From NCBI RefSeq assembly GCF_048569485.1, contig NC_134364.1, positions 127,529,408-127,593,407 on the forward strand: DNA of 64,000 nucleotides, read 5' to 3'. The translations under genes were made by a program, and so were the position numbers. Positions 38,401 through 48,883 of this stretch are shown piece by piece. Positions within the stretch are counted from its first letter, which is position 1, and each line of letters begins with the position of its first letter. The notes under the pieces were generated by a model, which did not search any database, was not told where the DNA came from, and saw nothing but the letters and a program-made list of their open reading frames with translations. Source of the DNA: Anomaloglossus baeobatrachus (Eukaryota; Chordata; Amphibia; Anura; Aromobatidae).

Positions 38401-40792
38401 TAATAAAAAAAGTTTCGGCTCTCGGACAAAGAGGAGCGAAAAAACAAAAACGGAAAGCGCAAAATCGACCGGTCGTGAAGGGGTTAAGAGACTCCACACA
38501 CAATCAGCATCAATCATGTAGGGGTCATCAGCGCCCCTTGTGGCCATTCTTATTATAGGCCGGGGCATCCAGCCTCATCAGACAGTCGTGTAGGGATCCT
38601 GCAGATCTGTTCTCACCGGAGATCCCCTTCTCGGTGATCACCAGGTCGGGCTTCAGGCGGACGATGTCCTCACAGATCTGCTGGATGTATTCTTCCTCCA
38701 TCTGCAGGATGCGAGCAAAGTCTTCCTCCCGGGTAATCTCGATCTCAGTCTGTGAGGAAAGGGAACAGAGGCACTATGATGGGTGTCCTGACCCACCAAC
38801 CTCATCTGACTGACCCGTTACCCACCACTAGGAGGCGCACAGCAAATCATACAGGTCCCCCTGACCTCAGCATCTGGGACCCCATCGATCCCGAGAACAG
38901 GGCCTGAAGTCCCTTGATTGAACAGAGCAGCGGTCCAGCTGGGCTTTTCGCCAGACTGAACTGTTACTCGTGGCCACCACTAGGAGGCGCACACCATTTT
39001 ATACAGCTCCCATTGACCGCAGTATCCATTGAACCCGAGAACAGGACCCAACCGGCCTCATTTGCAAGGAGCGGTGGTCCAGCTTGAACTCTTGGGGGAG
39101 CTCCATAGTGGTGACCGACGTCATACTCCGTACCTGGCTCTCTCCCTTCTTGTACTCCAAGGAGCAGTCCAGGAGGACGATGCGCGGGTTCTTTATTAAC
39201 CTCCTCATCTTGGGGTGCGTGACGTCCTTGTTCACCATGACGCCTCTCAGGACACAGGATTCCTCGATGATCCCACCCGGAATCTGGTGACGGCAGAGAA
39301 TATAAATCAGGACCGGAACATCTCGGCTAAATGTGACCCTGGCACTTCTCTCCGCAGGACTCACCTTCTCCACCTTGGCGTACTTCTTGATGTCAAACTC
39401 CTTCCTGCCGTTCTCCTCGAACTCCACCGTCTTCACGGCGTCCAGGGCGATGTTACAGGCCATGTCCGCCCAGCGCTTGATGGCCTTGGTGTTGATGGCG
39501 CTGTTGATGATCTTCAGCATGAGCTGCCGGTCACTCGTGTCCACAGGAGTGCTAGAACGGAGGATGAGGAATCAGCACACCGACACTGCATCCGGCCTAA
39601 AACACCCCCCCAAACCTCCTCTGGTGGCGGCGTGTACCCACTGCCCCATCCTCATCTCTCCTGACGTTTTACAGGTTTCCATGAAACCTGAGATATAATT
39701 AGTCATCAGGGGCAAGTAGTGGTCACCTGATGTCCTTCAGGATGCCGATCATGTCATCCAGGGCCTTGCGGTAGGCGCTGATCACCACAGTGGGATGAAT
39801 CTGCTGCTCCAGGAACTGCTCGGCCACGGACAGCATCTCCCCGGCTGTGGAGACAAGAAGGAAAGATGAGGAGAAGCGAGGAACAACGCACAACAACCCG
39901 GGAAGGTGGCCACCAGCCTCACCAAGGATGATGACAGACGTGGTGCCGTCTCCAACCTCCTCGTCCTGCGTGCGGCTGATCTCGATCATGGACTTGGCGG
40001 CCGGGTGCTGCACCTGGATCTGGAGGAGACAGAGGAGAGAGCGTCACCCATCTCTGCCCGAAGAGCGTCCCCGGAGGCCCTCGTCCCGTCACCCACCTCT
40101 CGCAGGATGGCGTTTCCATCGTTGGTCATCACGATTCCGCCCATTGGGTCCAGTAACATCTAAAAAGTACAAAGCGCTTACTACAAAGTCTGAAGAGCGG
40201 ACGACCTAGGGGCCGAGGGCCGGTCACTCACCTTCATCATGGCGCGGGGGCCCAGGCAGGTCCGGATGATGTCCGCGATGGTCTGTAAGAGACAGAGAGA
40301 CGTTGGGGGCTCGTCCCAGGTGAAGATGACGCCACGACCTCCGTGTACTTACCTTGGCCGCGTTGATGTTCCCGGCCTGGACCTTCCTCCCGGACTCTCG
40401 CTTCATGTTCTGACCTGAGGCACAAACATCACACTCAGTGACAGGATCTGACCCCCTTGTAACTGCAGCCCCCCACAGTCCGGCACACTGGACAGGAATT
40501 GCTTGTTCTTCCAGCACAGGGCATGGCGGCCATTTTTTTTCCTGCACCGGTCATACAGGTAGTCACCCAGTAGACATGAATGCGGTTGCTAGGTAACGAA
40601 GGCCCCTTTTTTTCACAGATGACAGGTGACCTCATTAATATTCCACCTCATTTGCATAAATGCACAGGAGTAGCACTGTGCAGCCAGGAGTCGTGCAGCG
40701 GCCTCCTCCCATGTCTGTGGCCCTCACTATGACTGTGCGGAGTCTCTCCCCCTCCATCACTCACTTAACACGAGTACCGGGCGGCCCATCAT
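35464..40792 (-). CDS. CCT3: T-complex protein 1 subunit gamma (CCT3), 14 coding exons
   Basis: Encodes one of the eight subunits of the cytosolic TRiC/CCT chaperonin, which folds actin, tubulin and other proteins using ATP. Coding exons, in transcript order: 40792-40765, 40414-40353, 40282-40232, 40159-40097, 40019-39923, 39844-39727, 39551-39365, 39283-39134, 38749-38617, 37234-37151, 37064-36884, 36794-36545, 36476-36345, 35571-35464. All introns are GT/AG. Start is MMGRPVLVLS; family landmarks are RTCLGPRAMMK, DPMGGIVMTNDGNAIL, EEVGDGTTSV (ATP-site motif), GRKEFDIKKYAKVEK, RRVRKTDNNRIAR, CKDPKACTIMLRGASKEIL, MTGVEQWPYRA and the C-terminal LLLRIDDIVSGHKRKGDDQ. Exons total 1644 nt; family length implies 1638 (545 residues). 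Exon 10 carries 2 surplus bases (between NI and AIRR) and exon 12 carries 4 single surplus bases, so the frame is locally broken as given. With all splice sites and both gene ends intact, I favour assembly error in G/C-rich sequence over a pseudogene. Confidence 0.95.
35600..36290 (+). repeat. G-rich minisatellite filling CCT3 intron 13
   Basis: Most of the intron between CCT3 exons 13 and 14 is a variable tandem repeat built on GGCAGGCGGAAACCCTC or GGCAGGCGGGAACCC followed by G tracts. Repeat length varies from about 25 to 45 bp, mainly through the G tracts, several of which exceed 10 bases (for example around 35828, 36052, 36226 and 36268). The G-rich strand is the template strand for CCT3, so the pre-mRNA here is C-rich. 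The two long open frames across it (one per strand) are low-complexity artefacts. Homopolymer lengths in such sequence are often unreliable in assemblies. Confidence 0.92.
37286..37303 (+). repeat. Poly-G tract in CCT3 intron 9
   Basis: An A-rich tract (37264-37285) runs directly into a G tract of about 16-17 bases, followed by AGAATAATC. It is simple sequence in the largest CCT3 intron. Confidence 0.8.
37310..38487. repeat. AT-rich interspersed repeat in CCT3 intron 9
   Basis: The larger part of intron 9 resembles a repeat I associate with anuran genomes. It has A/T-rich stretches, GTGGTATCGCTGCGTTCAG near 37881, AAAACGTCAGCTCAAGACGC near 38050, and a right end at TCGTGAAGGGGTTAA (38473-38487). 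A perfect palindrome TTAACCCCTTAA lies at 38157-38168 and could mark an internal boundary. The left end is not clear. No transposase-like frame is visible, so it would be non-autonomous. Family assignment is from memory of similar sequences and is weak; repeat status is better supported than class. Confidence 0.5.
38812..39090. repeat. Diverged direct duplication (about 152 bp) in CCT3 intron 8
   Basis: Two similar segments lie side by side in the intron between exons 8 and 9. Both contain CCACCACTAGGAGGCGCAC (starting at 38822 and 38974), then ATACAG-TCCC, GACC-CAG-ATC, GAACCCGAGAACAGG or an equivalent, and a GGTCCAGCT box. The offset is about 152 bp. Identity is clearly below that of the satellite arrays, so the event is older. 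The intron otherwise looks ordinary. Confidence 0.7.
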
Positions 40793-41250
40793 CTTGGAGG
40801 CGGCGGAGAGCGGAGACCACAGAGCCGGCAACGGGAGAAGATTCTGGAGAAAGAAAGAGCAGAGCCGTCTCCTGAGCGCACACTAACCGGAAGGAACAGG
40901 CACTACGGCCAATAGCAGAGCCGGCCGCTGCGCCTCCACCAATCATCTCATAGAGGCGGGGCGAGAAGGGCTAGGTTGGGCAAGCTTGGTTGGCTCAGCA
41001 CTTGCCGTTGAAGCCGCATGGTAACCAATTGGGTTGTACGCATGCGCAACTGTCACACAGCTTGCCGGGAAATGTAGTCCATGCTCTTGGTGCTATGGTT
41101 ACATAGCGGGCGGTAATCTGAGGAGCCTGAATTTGCGCCATAGACCAGCAATAGGGACTCGCCTGGCATGGTGGGAGTTGTAGTTTTTTGTGGATACTCC
41201 CTCATATGACCAAAATAGGTGAAGATGCTGCAGTTTAGTGTGTGAAGAGG
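40793..41250. promoter_or_regulatory. CCT3 promoter, TATA-less, with motifs typical of bidirectional promoters
   Basis: Upstream of the CCT3 start codon are an ETS-type ACCGGAAGG (40886-40894), CCAAT boxes at 40909-40913, 40939-40943 and 41025-41029, a GC box GGCGGGGCG (40955-40963) and an NRF1-like GCATGCGCA (41040-41048). Two ZNF143/SBS-type motifs follow: GGGAAATGTAGT (41067-41078, reverse of ACTACATTTCCC) and a near-canonical ACTACAACTCCCACCATGC on the minus strand (41184-41166). No TATA box stands out. These elements are typical of ubiquitously expressed genes and of divergent promoters. In mammals CCT3 is head-to-head with TSACC; no TSACC-like coding sequence is seen here. The transcription start is probably within about 40830-40900. 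Confidence 0.75.
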
Positions 41251-41262
41251 GAGCCATGAGCG

Positions 41263-44200
41263 AGCCAGTTACTGCGGGGCCTGTACACACAGCGCAGGCT
41301 GCTTCACATCAGAGCCAGTTACTGCAGGGCCTGTACACACAGCGCAAGCTGCTTCACATCAGAGCCAGTCACTGCGGGGCCTGTACACACAGCGCAGGCT
41401 GCTTCACATCAGAGCCAGTTACTGCGGGGCCTGTACACACAGCGCAAGCTGCTTCACATCAGAGCCAGTCACTGCAGGGCCTGTACACACAGCGCAAGCT
41501 GCTTCACATCAGAGCCAGTCACTGCGGGGCCTGTACACACAGCGCAAGCTGCTTCACATCAGAGCCAGTCACTGCAGGGCCTGTACACACAGCGCAAGCT
41601 GCTTCACATCAGAGCCAGTCACTGCGGGGCCTGTACACACAGCGCAGGCTGCTTCACATCAGAGCCAGTCACTGCGGGGCCTGTACACACAGCGCAAGCT
41701 GCTTCACATCAGAGCCAGTCACTGCGGGGCCTGTACACACAGCGCAGGCTGCTTCACATCAGAGCCAGTCACTGCGGGGCCTGTACACACAGCGCAAGCT
41801 GCTTCACATCAGAGCCAGTCACTGCGGGGCCTGTACACACAGCGCAGGCTGCTTCACATCAGAGCCAGTCACTGCAGGGCCTGTACACACAGCGCAAGCT
41901 GCTTCACATCAGAGCCAGTCACTGCGGGGCCTGTACACACAGCGCAAGCTGCTTCACATCAGAGCCAGTCACTGCGGGGCCTGTACACACAGCGCAGGCT
42001 GCTTCACATCAGAGCCAGTCACTGCAGGGCCTGTACACACAGCGCAAGCTGCTTCACATCAGAGCCAGTCACTGCAGGGCCTGTACACACAGCGCAAGCT
42101 GCTTCACATCAGAGCCAGTCACTGCGGGGCCTGTACACACAGCGCAGGCTGCTTCACATCAGAGCCAATCACTGCGGGGCCTGTACACACAGCGCAGGCT
42201 GCTTCACATCAGAGCCAGTCACTGCGGGGCCTGTACACACAGCGCAGGCTGCTTCACATCAGAGCCAGTCACTGCAGGGCCTGTACACACAGCGCAAGCT
42301 GCTTCACATCAGAGCCAGTCACTGCAGGGCCTGTACACACAGCGCAAGCTGCTTCACATCAGAGCCAGTCACTGCAGGGCCTGTACACACAGCGCAGGCT
42401 GCTTCACATCAGAGCCAGTCACTGCAGGGCCTGTATACACAGCGCAGGCTGCTTCACATCAGAGCCAGTCACTGCAGGGCCTGTATACACAGCGCAGGCT
42501 GCTTCACATCAGAGCCAGTCACTGCAGGGCCTGTACACACCGCGCAGGCTGCTTCACATCAGAGCCAATCACTGCAGGGCCTGTACACACAGCGCAGGCT
42601 GCTTCACATCAGAGCCAGTCACTGTAGGGCCTGTACACACAGCGCAAGCTGCTTCACATCAGAGCCAGTCACTGCAGGGCCTGTACACACAGCGCAAGCT
42701 GCTTCACATCAGAGCCAGTCACTGCAGGGCCTGTACACACAGCGCAAGCTGCTTCACATCAGAGCCAGTCACTGCAGGGCCTGTACACACAGCGCAGGCT
42801 GCTTCACATCAGAGCCAGTCACTGCAGGGCCTGTACACACAGCGCAAGCTGCTTCACATCAGAGCCAGTCACTGCAGGGCCTGTACACACAGCGCAGGCT
42901 GCTTCACATCAGAGCCAGTTACTGCGGGGCCTGTACACACAGCGCAAGCTGCTTCACATCAGAGCCAGTCACTGCGGGGCCTGTACACACAGCGCAAGCT
43001 GCTTCACATCAGAGCCAGTCACTGCAGGGCCTGTACACACAGCGCAAGCTGCTTCACATCAGAGCCAGTCACTGCGGGGCCTGTACACACAGCGCAAGCT
43101 GCTTCACATCAGAGCCAGTCACTGCAGGGCCTGTACACACAGCGCAAGCTGCTTCACATCAGAGCCAGTCACTGCAGGGCCTGTACACACAGCGCAAGCT
43201 GCTTCACATCAGAGCCAGTCACTGCAGGGCCTGTACACACAGCGCAAGCTGCTTCACATCAGAGCCAGTCACTGCAGGGCCTGTACACACAGCGCAAGCT
43301 GCTTCACATCAGAGCCAATCACTGCAGGGCCTGTACACACAGTGCAAGCTGCTTCACATCAGAGCCAGTCACTGCGGGGCCTGTACACACAGCGCAAGCT
43401 GCTTCACATCAGAGCCAGTCACTGCAGGGCCTGTACACACAGCGCAGGCTGCTTCACATCAGAGCCAATCACTGCGGGGCCTGTACACACAGCGCAGGCT
43501 GCTTCACATCAGAGCCAGTCACTGCGGGGCCTGTACACACAGCGCAGGCTGCTTCACATCAGAGCCAGTCACTGCAGGGCCTGTACACACAGCGCAAGCT
43601 GCTTCACATCAGAGCCAGTCACTGCAGGGCCTGTACACACAGCGCAGGCTGCTTCACATCAGAGCCAGTCACTGCAGGGCCTGTACACACAGCGCAGGCT
43701 GCTTCACATCAGAGCCAGTTACTGCGGGGCCTGTACACACAGCGCAGGCTGTTTCACATCAGAGCCAGTCACTGCGGGGCCTGTACACACAGTGCAGGCT
43801 GCTTCACATCAGAGCCAGTCACTGCGGGGCCTGTACACACAGCGCAAGCTGCTTCACATCAGAGCCAGTCACTGCAGGGCCTGTACACACAGCGCAGGCT
43901 GCTTCACATCAGAGCCAGTCACTGCAGGGCCTGTACACACAGCGCAGGCTGCTTCACATCAGAGCCAGTCACTGCGGGGCCTGTACACACAGCGCAAGCT
44001 GCTTCACATCAGAGCCAGTCACTGCGGGGCCTGTACACACAGCGCAGGCTGCTTCACATCAGAGCCAGTCACTGCAGGGCCTGTACACACAGCGCAGGCT
44101 GCTTCACATCAGAGCCAGTCACTGCAGGACCTGTACACACAGCGCAAGCTGCTTCACATCAGAGCCAGTCACTGCGGGGCCTGTACACACAGCGCAAGCT

Positions 44201-47200
44201 GCTTCACATCAGAGCCAGTCACTGCAGGGCCTGTACACACAGCGCAGGCTGCTTCACATCAGAGCCAGTCACTGCAGGGCCTGTACACACAGCGCAGGCT
44301 GCTTCACATCAGAGCCAGTCACTGCGGGGCCTGTACACACAGCGCAGGCTGCTTCACATCAGAGCCAGTCACTGCGGGGCCTGTACACACAGCGCAAGCT
44401 GCTTCACATCAGAGCCAGTCACTGCAGGGCCTGTACACACAGCGCAGGCTGCTTCACATCAGAGCCAGTCACTGCAGGGCCTGTACACACAGCGCAGGCT
44501 GCTTCACATCAGAGCCAGTCACTGCAGGGCCTGTACACACAGCGCAGGCTGCTTCACATCAGAGCCAGTCACTGCGGGGCCTGTACACACAGCGCAAGCT
44601 GCTTCACATCAGAGCCAGTCACTGCAGGGCCTGTACACACAGCGCAGGCTGCTTCACATCAGAGCCAGTCACTGCAGGGCCTGTACACACAGCGCAGGCT
44701 GCTTCACATCAGAGCCAGTCACTGCAGGGCCTGTACACACAGCGCAGGCTGCTTCACATCAGAGCCAGTCACTGCGGGGCCTGTACACACAGCGCAAGCT
44801 GCTTCACATGAGAGCCAGTCACTGCGGGGCCTGTACACACAGCGCAAGCTGCTTCACATCAGAGCCAGTCACTGCAGGACCTGTACACACAGCGCAAGCT
44901 GCTTCACATCAGAGCCAGTCACTGCAGGGCCTGTACACACAGCGCAGGCTGCTTCACATCAGAGCCAGTCACTGCAGGACCTGTACACACAGCGCAAGCT
45001 GCTTCACATCAGAGCCAGTCACTGCGGGGCCTGTACACACAGCGCAAGCTGCTTCACATCAGAGCCAGTCACTGCAGGGCCTGTACACACAGCGCAGGCT
45101 GCTTCACATCAGAGCCAGTCACTGCAGGGCCTGTACACACAGCGCAGGCTGCTTCACATCAGAGCCAGTCACTGCGGGGCCTGTACACACAGCGCAGGCT
45201 GCTTCACATCAGAGCCAGTCACTGCGGGGCCTGTACACACAGCGCAGGCTGCTTCACATCAGAGCCAGTCACTGCAGGGCCTGTACACACAGCGCAGGCT
45301 GCTTCACATCAGAGCCAGTCACTGCGGGGCCTGTACACACAGCGCAGGCTGCTTCACATCAGAGCCAGTCACTGCGGGGCCTGTACACACAGCGCAGGCT
45401 GCTTCACATCAGAGCCAGTCACTGCGGGGCCTGTACACACAGCGCAGGCTGCTTCACATCAGAGCCAGTCACTGCAGGGCCTGTACACACAGCGCAGGCT
45501 GCTTCACATCAGAGCCAGTCACTGCAGGGCCTGTACACACAGCGCAAGCTGCTTCACATCAGAGCCAGTCACTGCAGGGCCTATACACACAGCGCAAGCT
45601 GCTTCACATCAGAGCCAGTCACTGCGGGGCCTGTACACACAGCGCAGGCTGCTTCACATCAGAGCCAGTCACTGCGGGGCCTGTACACACAGCGCAAGCT
45701 GCTTCACATGAGAGCCAGTCACTGCGGGGCCTGTACACACAGCGCAAGCTGCTTCACATCAGAGCCAGTCACTGCAGGACCTGTACACACAGCGCAAGCT
45801 GCTTCACATCAGAGCCAGTCACTGCAGGGCCTGTACACACAGCGCAGGCTGCTTCACATCAGAGCCAGTCACTGCAGGACCTGTACACACAGCGCAAGCT
45901 GCTTCACATCAGAGCCAGTCACTGCGGGGCCTGTACACACAGCGCAAGCTGCTTCACATCAGAGCCAGTCACTGCAGGGCCTGTACACACAGCGCAGGCT
46001 GCTTCACATCAGAGCCAGTCACTGCAGGGCCTGTACACACAGCGCAGGCTGCTTCACATCAGAGCCAGTCACTGCGGGGCCTGTACACACAGCGCAGGCT
46101 GCTTCACATCAGAGCCAGTCACTGCGGGGCCTGTACACACAGCGCAGGCTGCTTCACATCAGAGCCAGTCACTGCAGGGCCTGTACACACAGCGCAGGCT
46201 GCTTCACATCAGAGCCAGTCACTGCGGGGCCTGTACACACAGCGCAGGCTGCTTCACATCAGAGCCAGTCACTGCGGGGCCTGTACACACAGCGCAGGCT
46301 GCTTCACATCAGAGCCAGTCACTGCGGGGCCTGTACACACAGCGCAGGCTGCTTCACATCAGAGCCAGTCACTGCAGGGCCTGTACACACAGCGCAGGCT
46401 GCTTCACATCAGAGCCAGTCACTGCAGGGCCTGTACACACAGCGCAAGCTGCTTCACATCAGAGCCAGTCACTGCAGGGCCTGTACACACAGCGCAGGCT
46501 GCTTCACATCAGAGCCAGTCACTGCAGGGCCTGTACACACAGCGCAAGCTGCTTCACATCAGAGCCAGTCACTGCGGGGCCTGTACACACAGCGCAAGCT
46601 GCTTCACATCAGAGCCAGTCACTGCAGGGCCTGTACACACAGCGCAGGCTGCTTCACATCAGAGCCAGTCACTGCGGGGCCTGTACACACAGCGCAGGCT
46701 GCTTCACATCAGAGCCAGTCACTGCGGGGCCTGTACACACAGCGCAGGCTGCTTCACATCAGAGCCAGTCACTGCGGGGCCTGTACACACAGCGCAGGCT
46801 GCTTCACATCAGAGCCAGTCACTGCAGGGCCTGTACACACAGCGCAGGCTGCTTCACATCAGAGCCAGTCACTGCAGGGCCTGTACACACAGCGCAAGCT
46901 GCTTCACATCAGAGCCAGTCACTGCAGGGCCTGTACACACAGCGCAGGCTGCTTCACATCAGAGCCAGTCACTGCAGGGCCTGTACACACAGCGCAAGCT
47001 GCTTCACATCAGAGCCAGTCACTGCGGGGCCTGTACACACAGCGCAAGCTGCTTCACATCAGAGCCAGTCACTGCAGGGCCTGTACACACAGCGCAGGCT
47101 GCTTCACATCAGAGCCAGTCACTGCGGGGCCTGTACACACAGCGCAGGCTGCTTCACATCAGAGCCAGTCACTGCAGGGCCTGTACACACAGCGCAGGCT

Positions 47201-47747
47201 GCTTCACATCAGAGCCAGTCACTGCAGGGCCTGTACACACAGCGCAAGCTGCTTCACATCAGAGCCAGTCACTGCAGGGCCTGTACACACAGCGCAGGCT
47301 GCTTCACATCAGAGCCAGTCACTGCGGGGCCTGTACACACAGCGCAGGCTGCTTCACATCAGAGCCAGTCACTGCAGGGCCTGTACACACAGCGCAGGCT
47401 GCTTCACATCAGAGCCAGTCACTGCGGGGCCTGTACACACAGCGCAAGCTGCTTCACATCAGAGCCAGTCACTGCAGGGCCTGTACACACAGCGCAGGCT
47501 GCTTCACATCAGAGCCAGTCACTGCAGGGCCTGTACACACAGCGCAGGCTGCTTCACATCAGAGCCAGTCACTGCGGGGCCTGTACACACAGCGCAAGCT
47601 GCTTCACATCAGAGCCAGTCACTGCAGGGCCTGTACACACAGCGCAGGCTGCTTCACATCAGAGCCAGTCACTGCGGGGCCTGTACACACAGCGCAAGCT
47701 GCTTCACATCAGAGCCAGTCACTGCAGGGCCTGTACACACAGCGCAA
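41263..47747 (+). repeat. 50-bp satellite array, about 130 units of constant length
   Basis: A head-to-tail array of a 50-bp unit that includes AGCCAGTCACTGCGGGGCC, TGTACACACAGCGCA and GCTGCTTCACATCAG. The TGTACACAC box recurs exactly every 50 bp from 41282 to 47732 (129 intervals, no net insertion or deletion). Nearly all variation is at two sites, GCGGGGCC/GCAGGGCC and GCAAGCT/GCAGGCT, with rare private changes (CAATC, CAGTT, CTATACAC, CACATG). The plus strand lacks stops in all three frames, giving an open frame of more than 2000 codons that cycles through phases; I do not regard it as a gene. The first unit begins about 470 bp upstream of the CCT3 start codon. Confidence 0.97.
44770..45580 (+). 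repeat. First copy of a 900-bp offset block duplication in the 50-bp array
   Basis: The rare CACATG variant at about 44804-44809 recurs at 45704-45709, and the order of the two common variants through about 16 following units is the same in both places. The GCAGGACC variants near 44873 and 44974 recur near 45773 and 45874. The match ends near 45583, where this copy has a private CTATACAC. The offset is 900 bp, or 18 units. The second copy covers about 45670-46480. Confidence 0.85.
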
Positions 47748-48290
47748 TGTATAGAAATTACAGGCTTCACCACATATACTGGAGGTGCTAATGGGATAAG
47801 GAGTCATATAGTAAAAAGAATCCCAGCACAAGGGGGAAATTATGCAAAAGTGAATTTATTGATACACTGCAAAAGGAACCTAACCAGAGCAACAGCACCA
47901 ACGTTTCGGCATAGAGCCTTTCTCAAGGTTGTTGCATCACTGGTCAGAGTAAGGAACCACGGGTCTCGAAGGACAACCGGGGGTTTGCAAATACTGGCAA
48001 GGTTCCACACGTTTTTGCAGGGTGTTTTCGTGGGTGAAGGGGTGACAGGGTCACGATGTGAGGTGAGAGGACGCCTGCAGAGAGATCCGGGACTGGCATC
48101 AGTGGCAGGGGGAATGGCTGCAGCAAGATTCGTGCCTGTACCCGGGGCCGGAGGCCTCTATTGTGGCCAGTGAGGAGGTGTCTGCAGTAGGATGACATTT
48201 ATGGCTGCTGCTTGAACTTTCAGACAATCTGGTCACACTAAGTGCAAATCGCCCGAGCATCCCCCGATCTATGAGACTTCCCAGCAGCTG
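47748..48290. repeat. Unclassified interspersed repeat at the array edge
   Basis: The 50-bp array stops abruptly inside a unit (…AGCGCAA) and passes into about 540 bp of non-tandem sequence. It contains ACCAACGTTTCGGCATAGAG and CCTTTCTCAAGG near 47896-47930, a motif I associate with dispersed repeats in frog DNA. No terminal repeats, tail or coding frame could be defined, so class and ends are unknown. Confidence 0.4.
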
Positions 48291-48598
48291 CCACAAATCC
48301 CCTCATGCCTCAGTCACACGCAGGAGTGGACAGGATCCATGCAGCACTAACCTGCAAAATATTTTGCAGGAATCCTGTATTTCCCCATAGACTTCTATTA
48401 GTGATGGATTGCGACTGATGACCCTGCGTTGCATCCGCTGCGTCGAAGTCCGTCGTTTTTGACTGACCGCCGAGCGGGGAGCAACGCAGAATGTAACGTT
48501 TTTCGGGCCGTCAAAATTAACGCGCCGCGCAGGAATCCGTCGCCATCCGTCAAGCTTGTAATGCATGTCTATGGTGCTGGATTCCGTCGTAATCCGTC
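48291..48598. repeat. Partial TIR-type repeat with a perfect 20-bp palindrome
   Basis: The sequence is made of CCGTC/CATCCG-rich segments resembling the internal sequence of the element that follows (48599-50593), and it may be a truncated member into which that element inserted. A perfect palindrome, CCTGCAAAAT followed by ATTTTGCAGG, occupies 48351-48370. There is no coding evidence. Confidence 0.4.
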
Positions 48599-48883
48599 TT
48601 AGGCTAAGTTCACACATCCTGTGTTTTCAATCCGTCAGGTCCGTCAGCAACGGATCAGTCATTTTCAAGATGTCAACTGATGCAACTGATGTGTTTTTCA
48701 CAGGATTCCTTTCACAGGAATCCTGTGAAAAAACGGATCAGTTGCGTCCGTTACATCCGCTGTGCGTCCGTTTTTTGACGGATCAGTCATGATCCGTCTG
48801 TGTTTGGGACAGCCCAGTGGGCGTGCCAAGCATGCTGGGCATGCTCAGTAGAGCATGACGGAATCCTGCGCTGGATTCCGTTG

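Noticed and set aside
38525-38550. CTCF-like box near AGCGCCCCTTGTGGCC in intron 9
   Set aside because: On the minus strand it is one base short of the core spacing, so it does not fit the consensus.
41256-48173. Open frame of about 2300 codons beginning at an ATG near the CCT3 promoter
   Set aside because: Same cause: a stop-free unit of 50 bp read in rotating phase. The non-repeat tail after 47747 resembles a dispersed repeat. The adjacency to a promoter is reported as a finding, but no gene is called.
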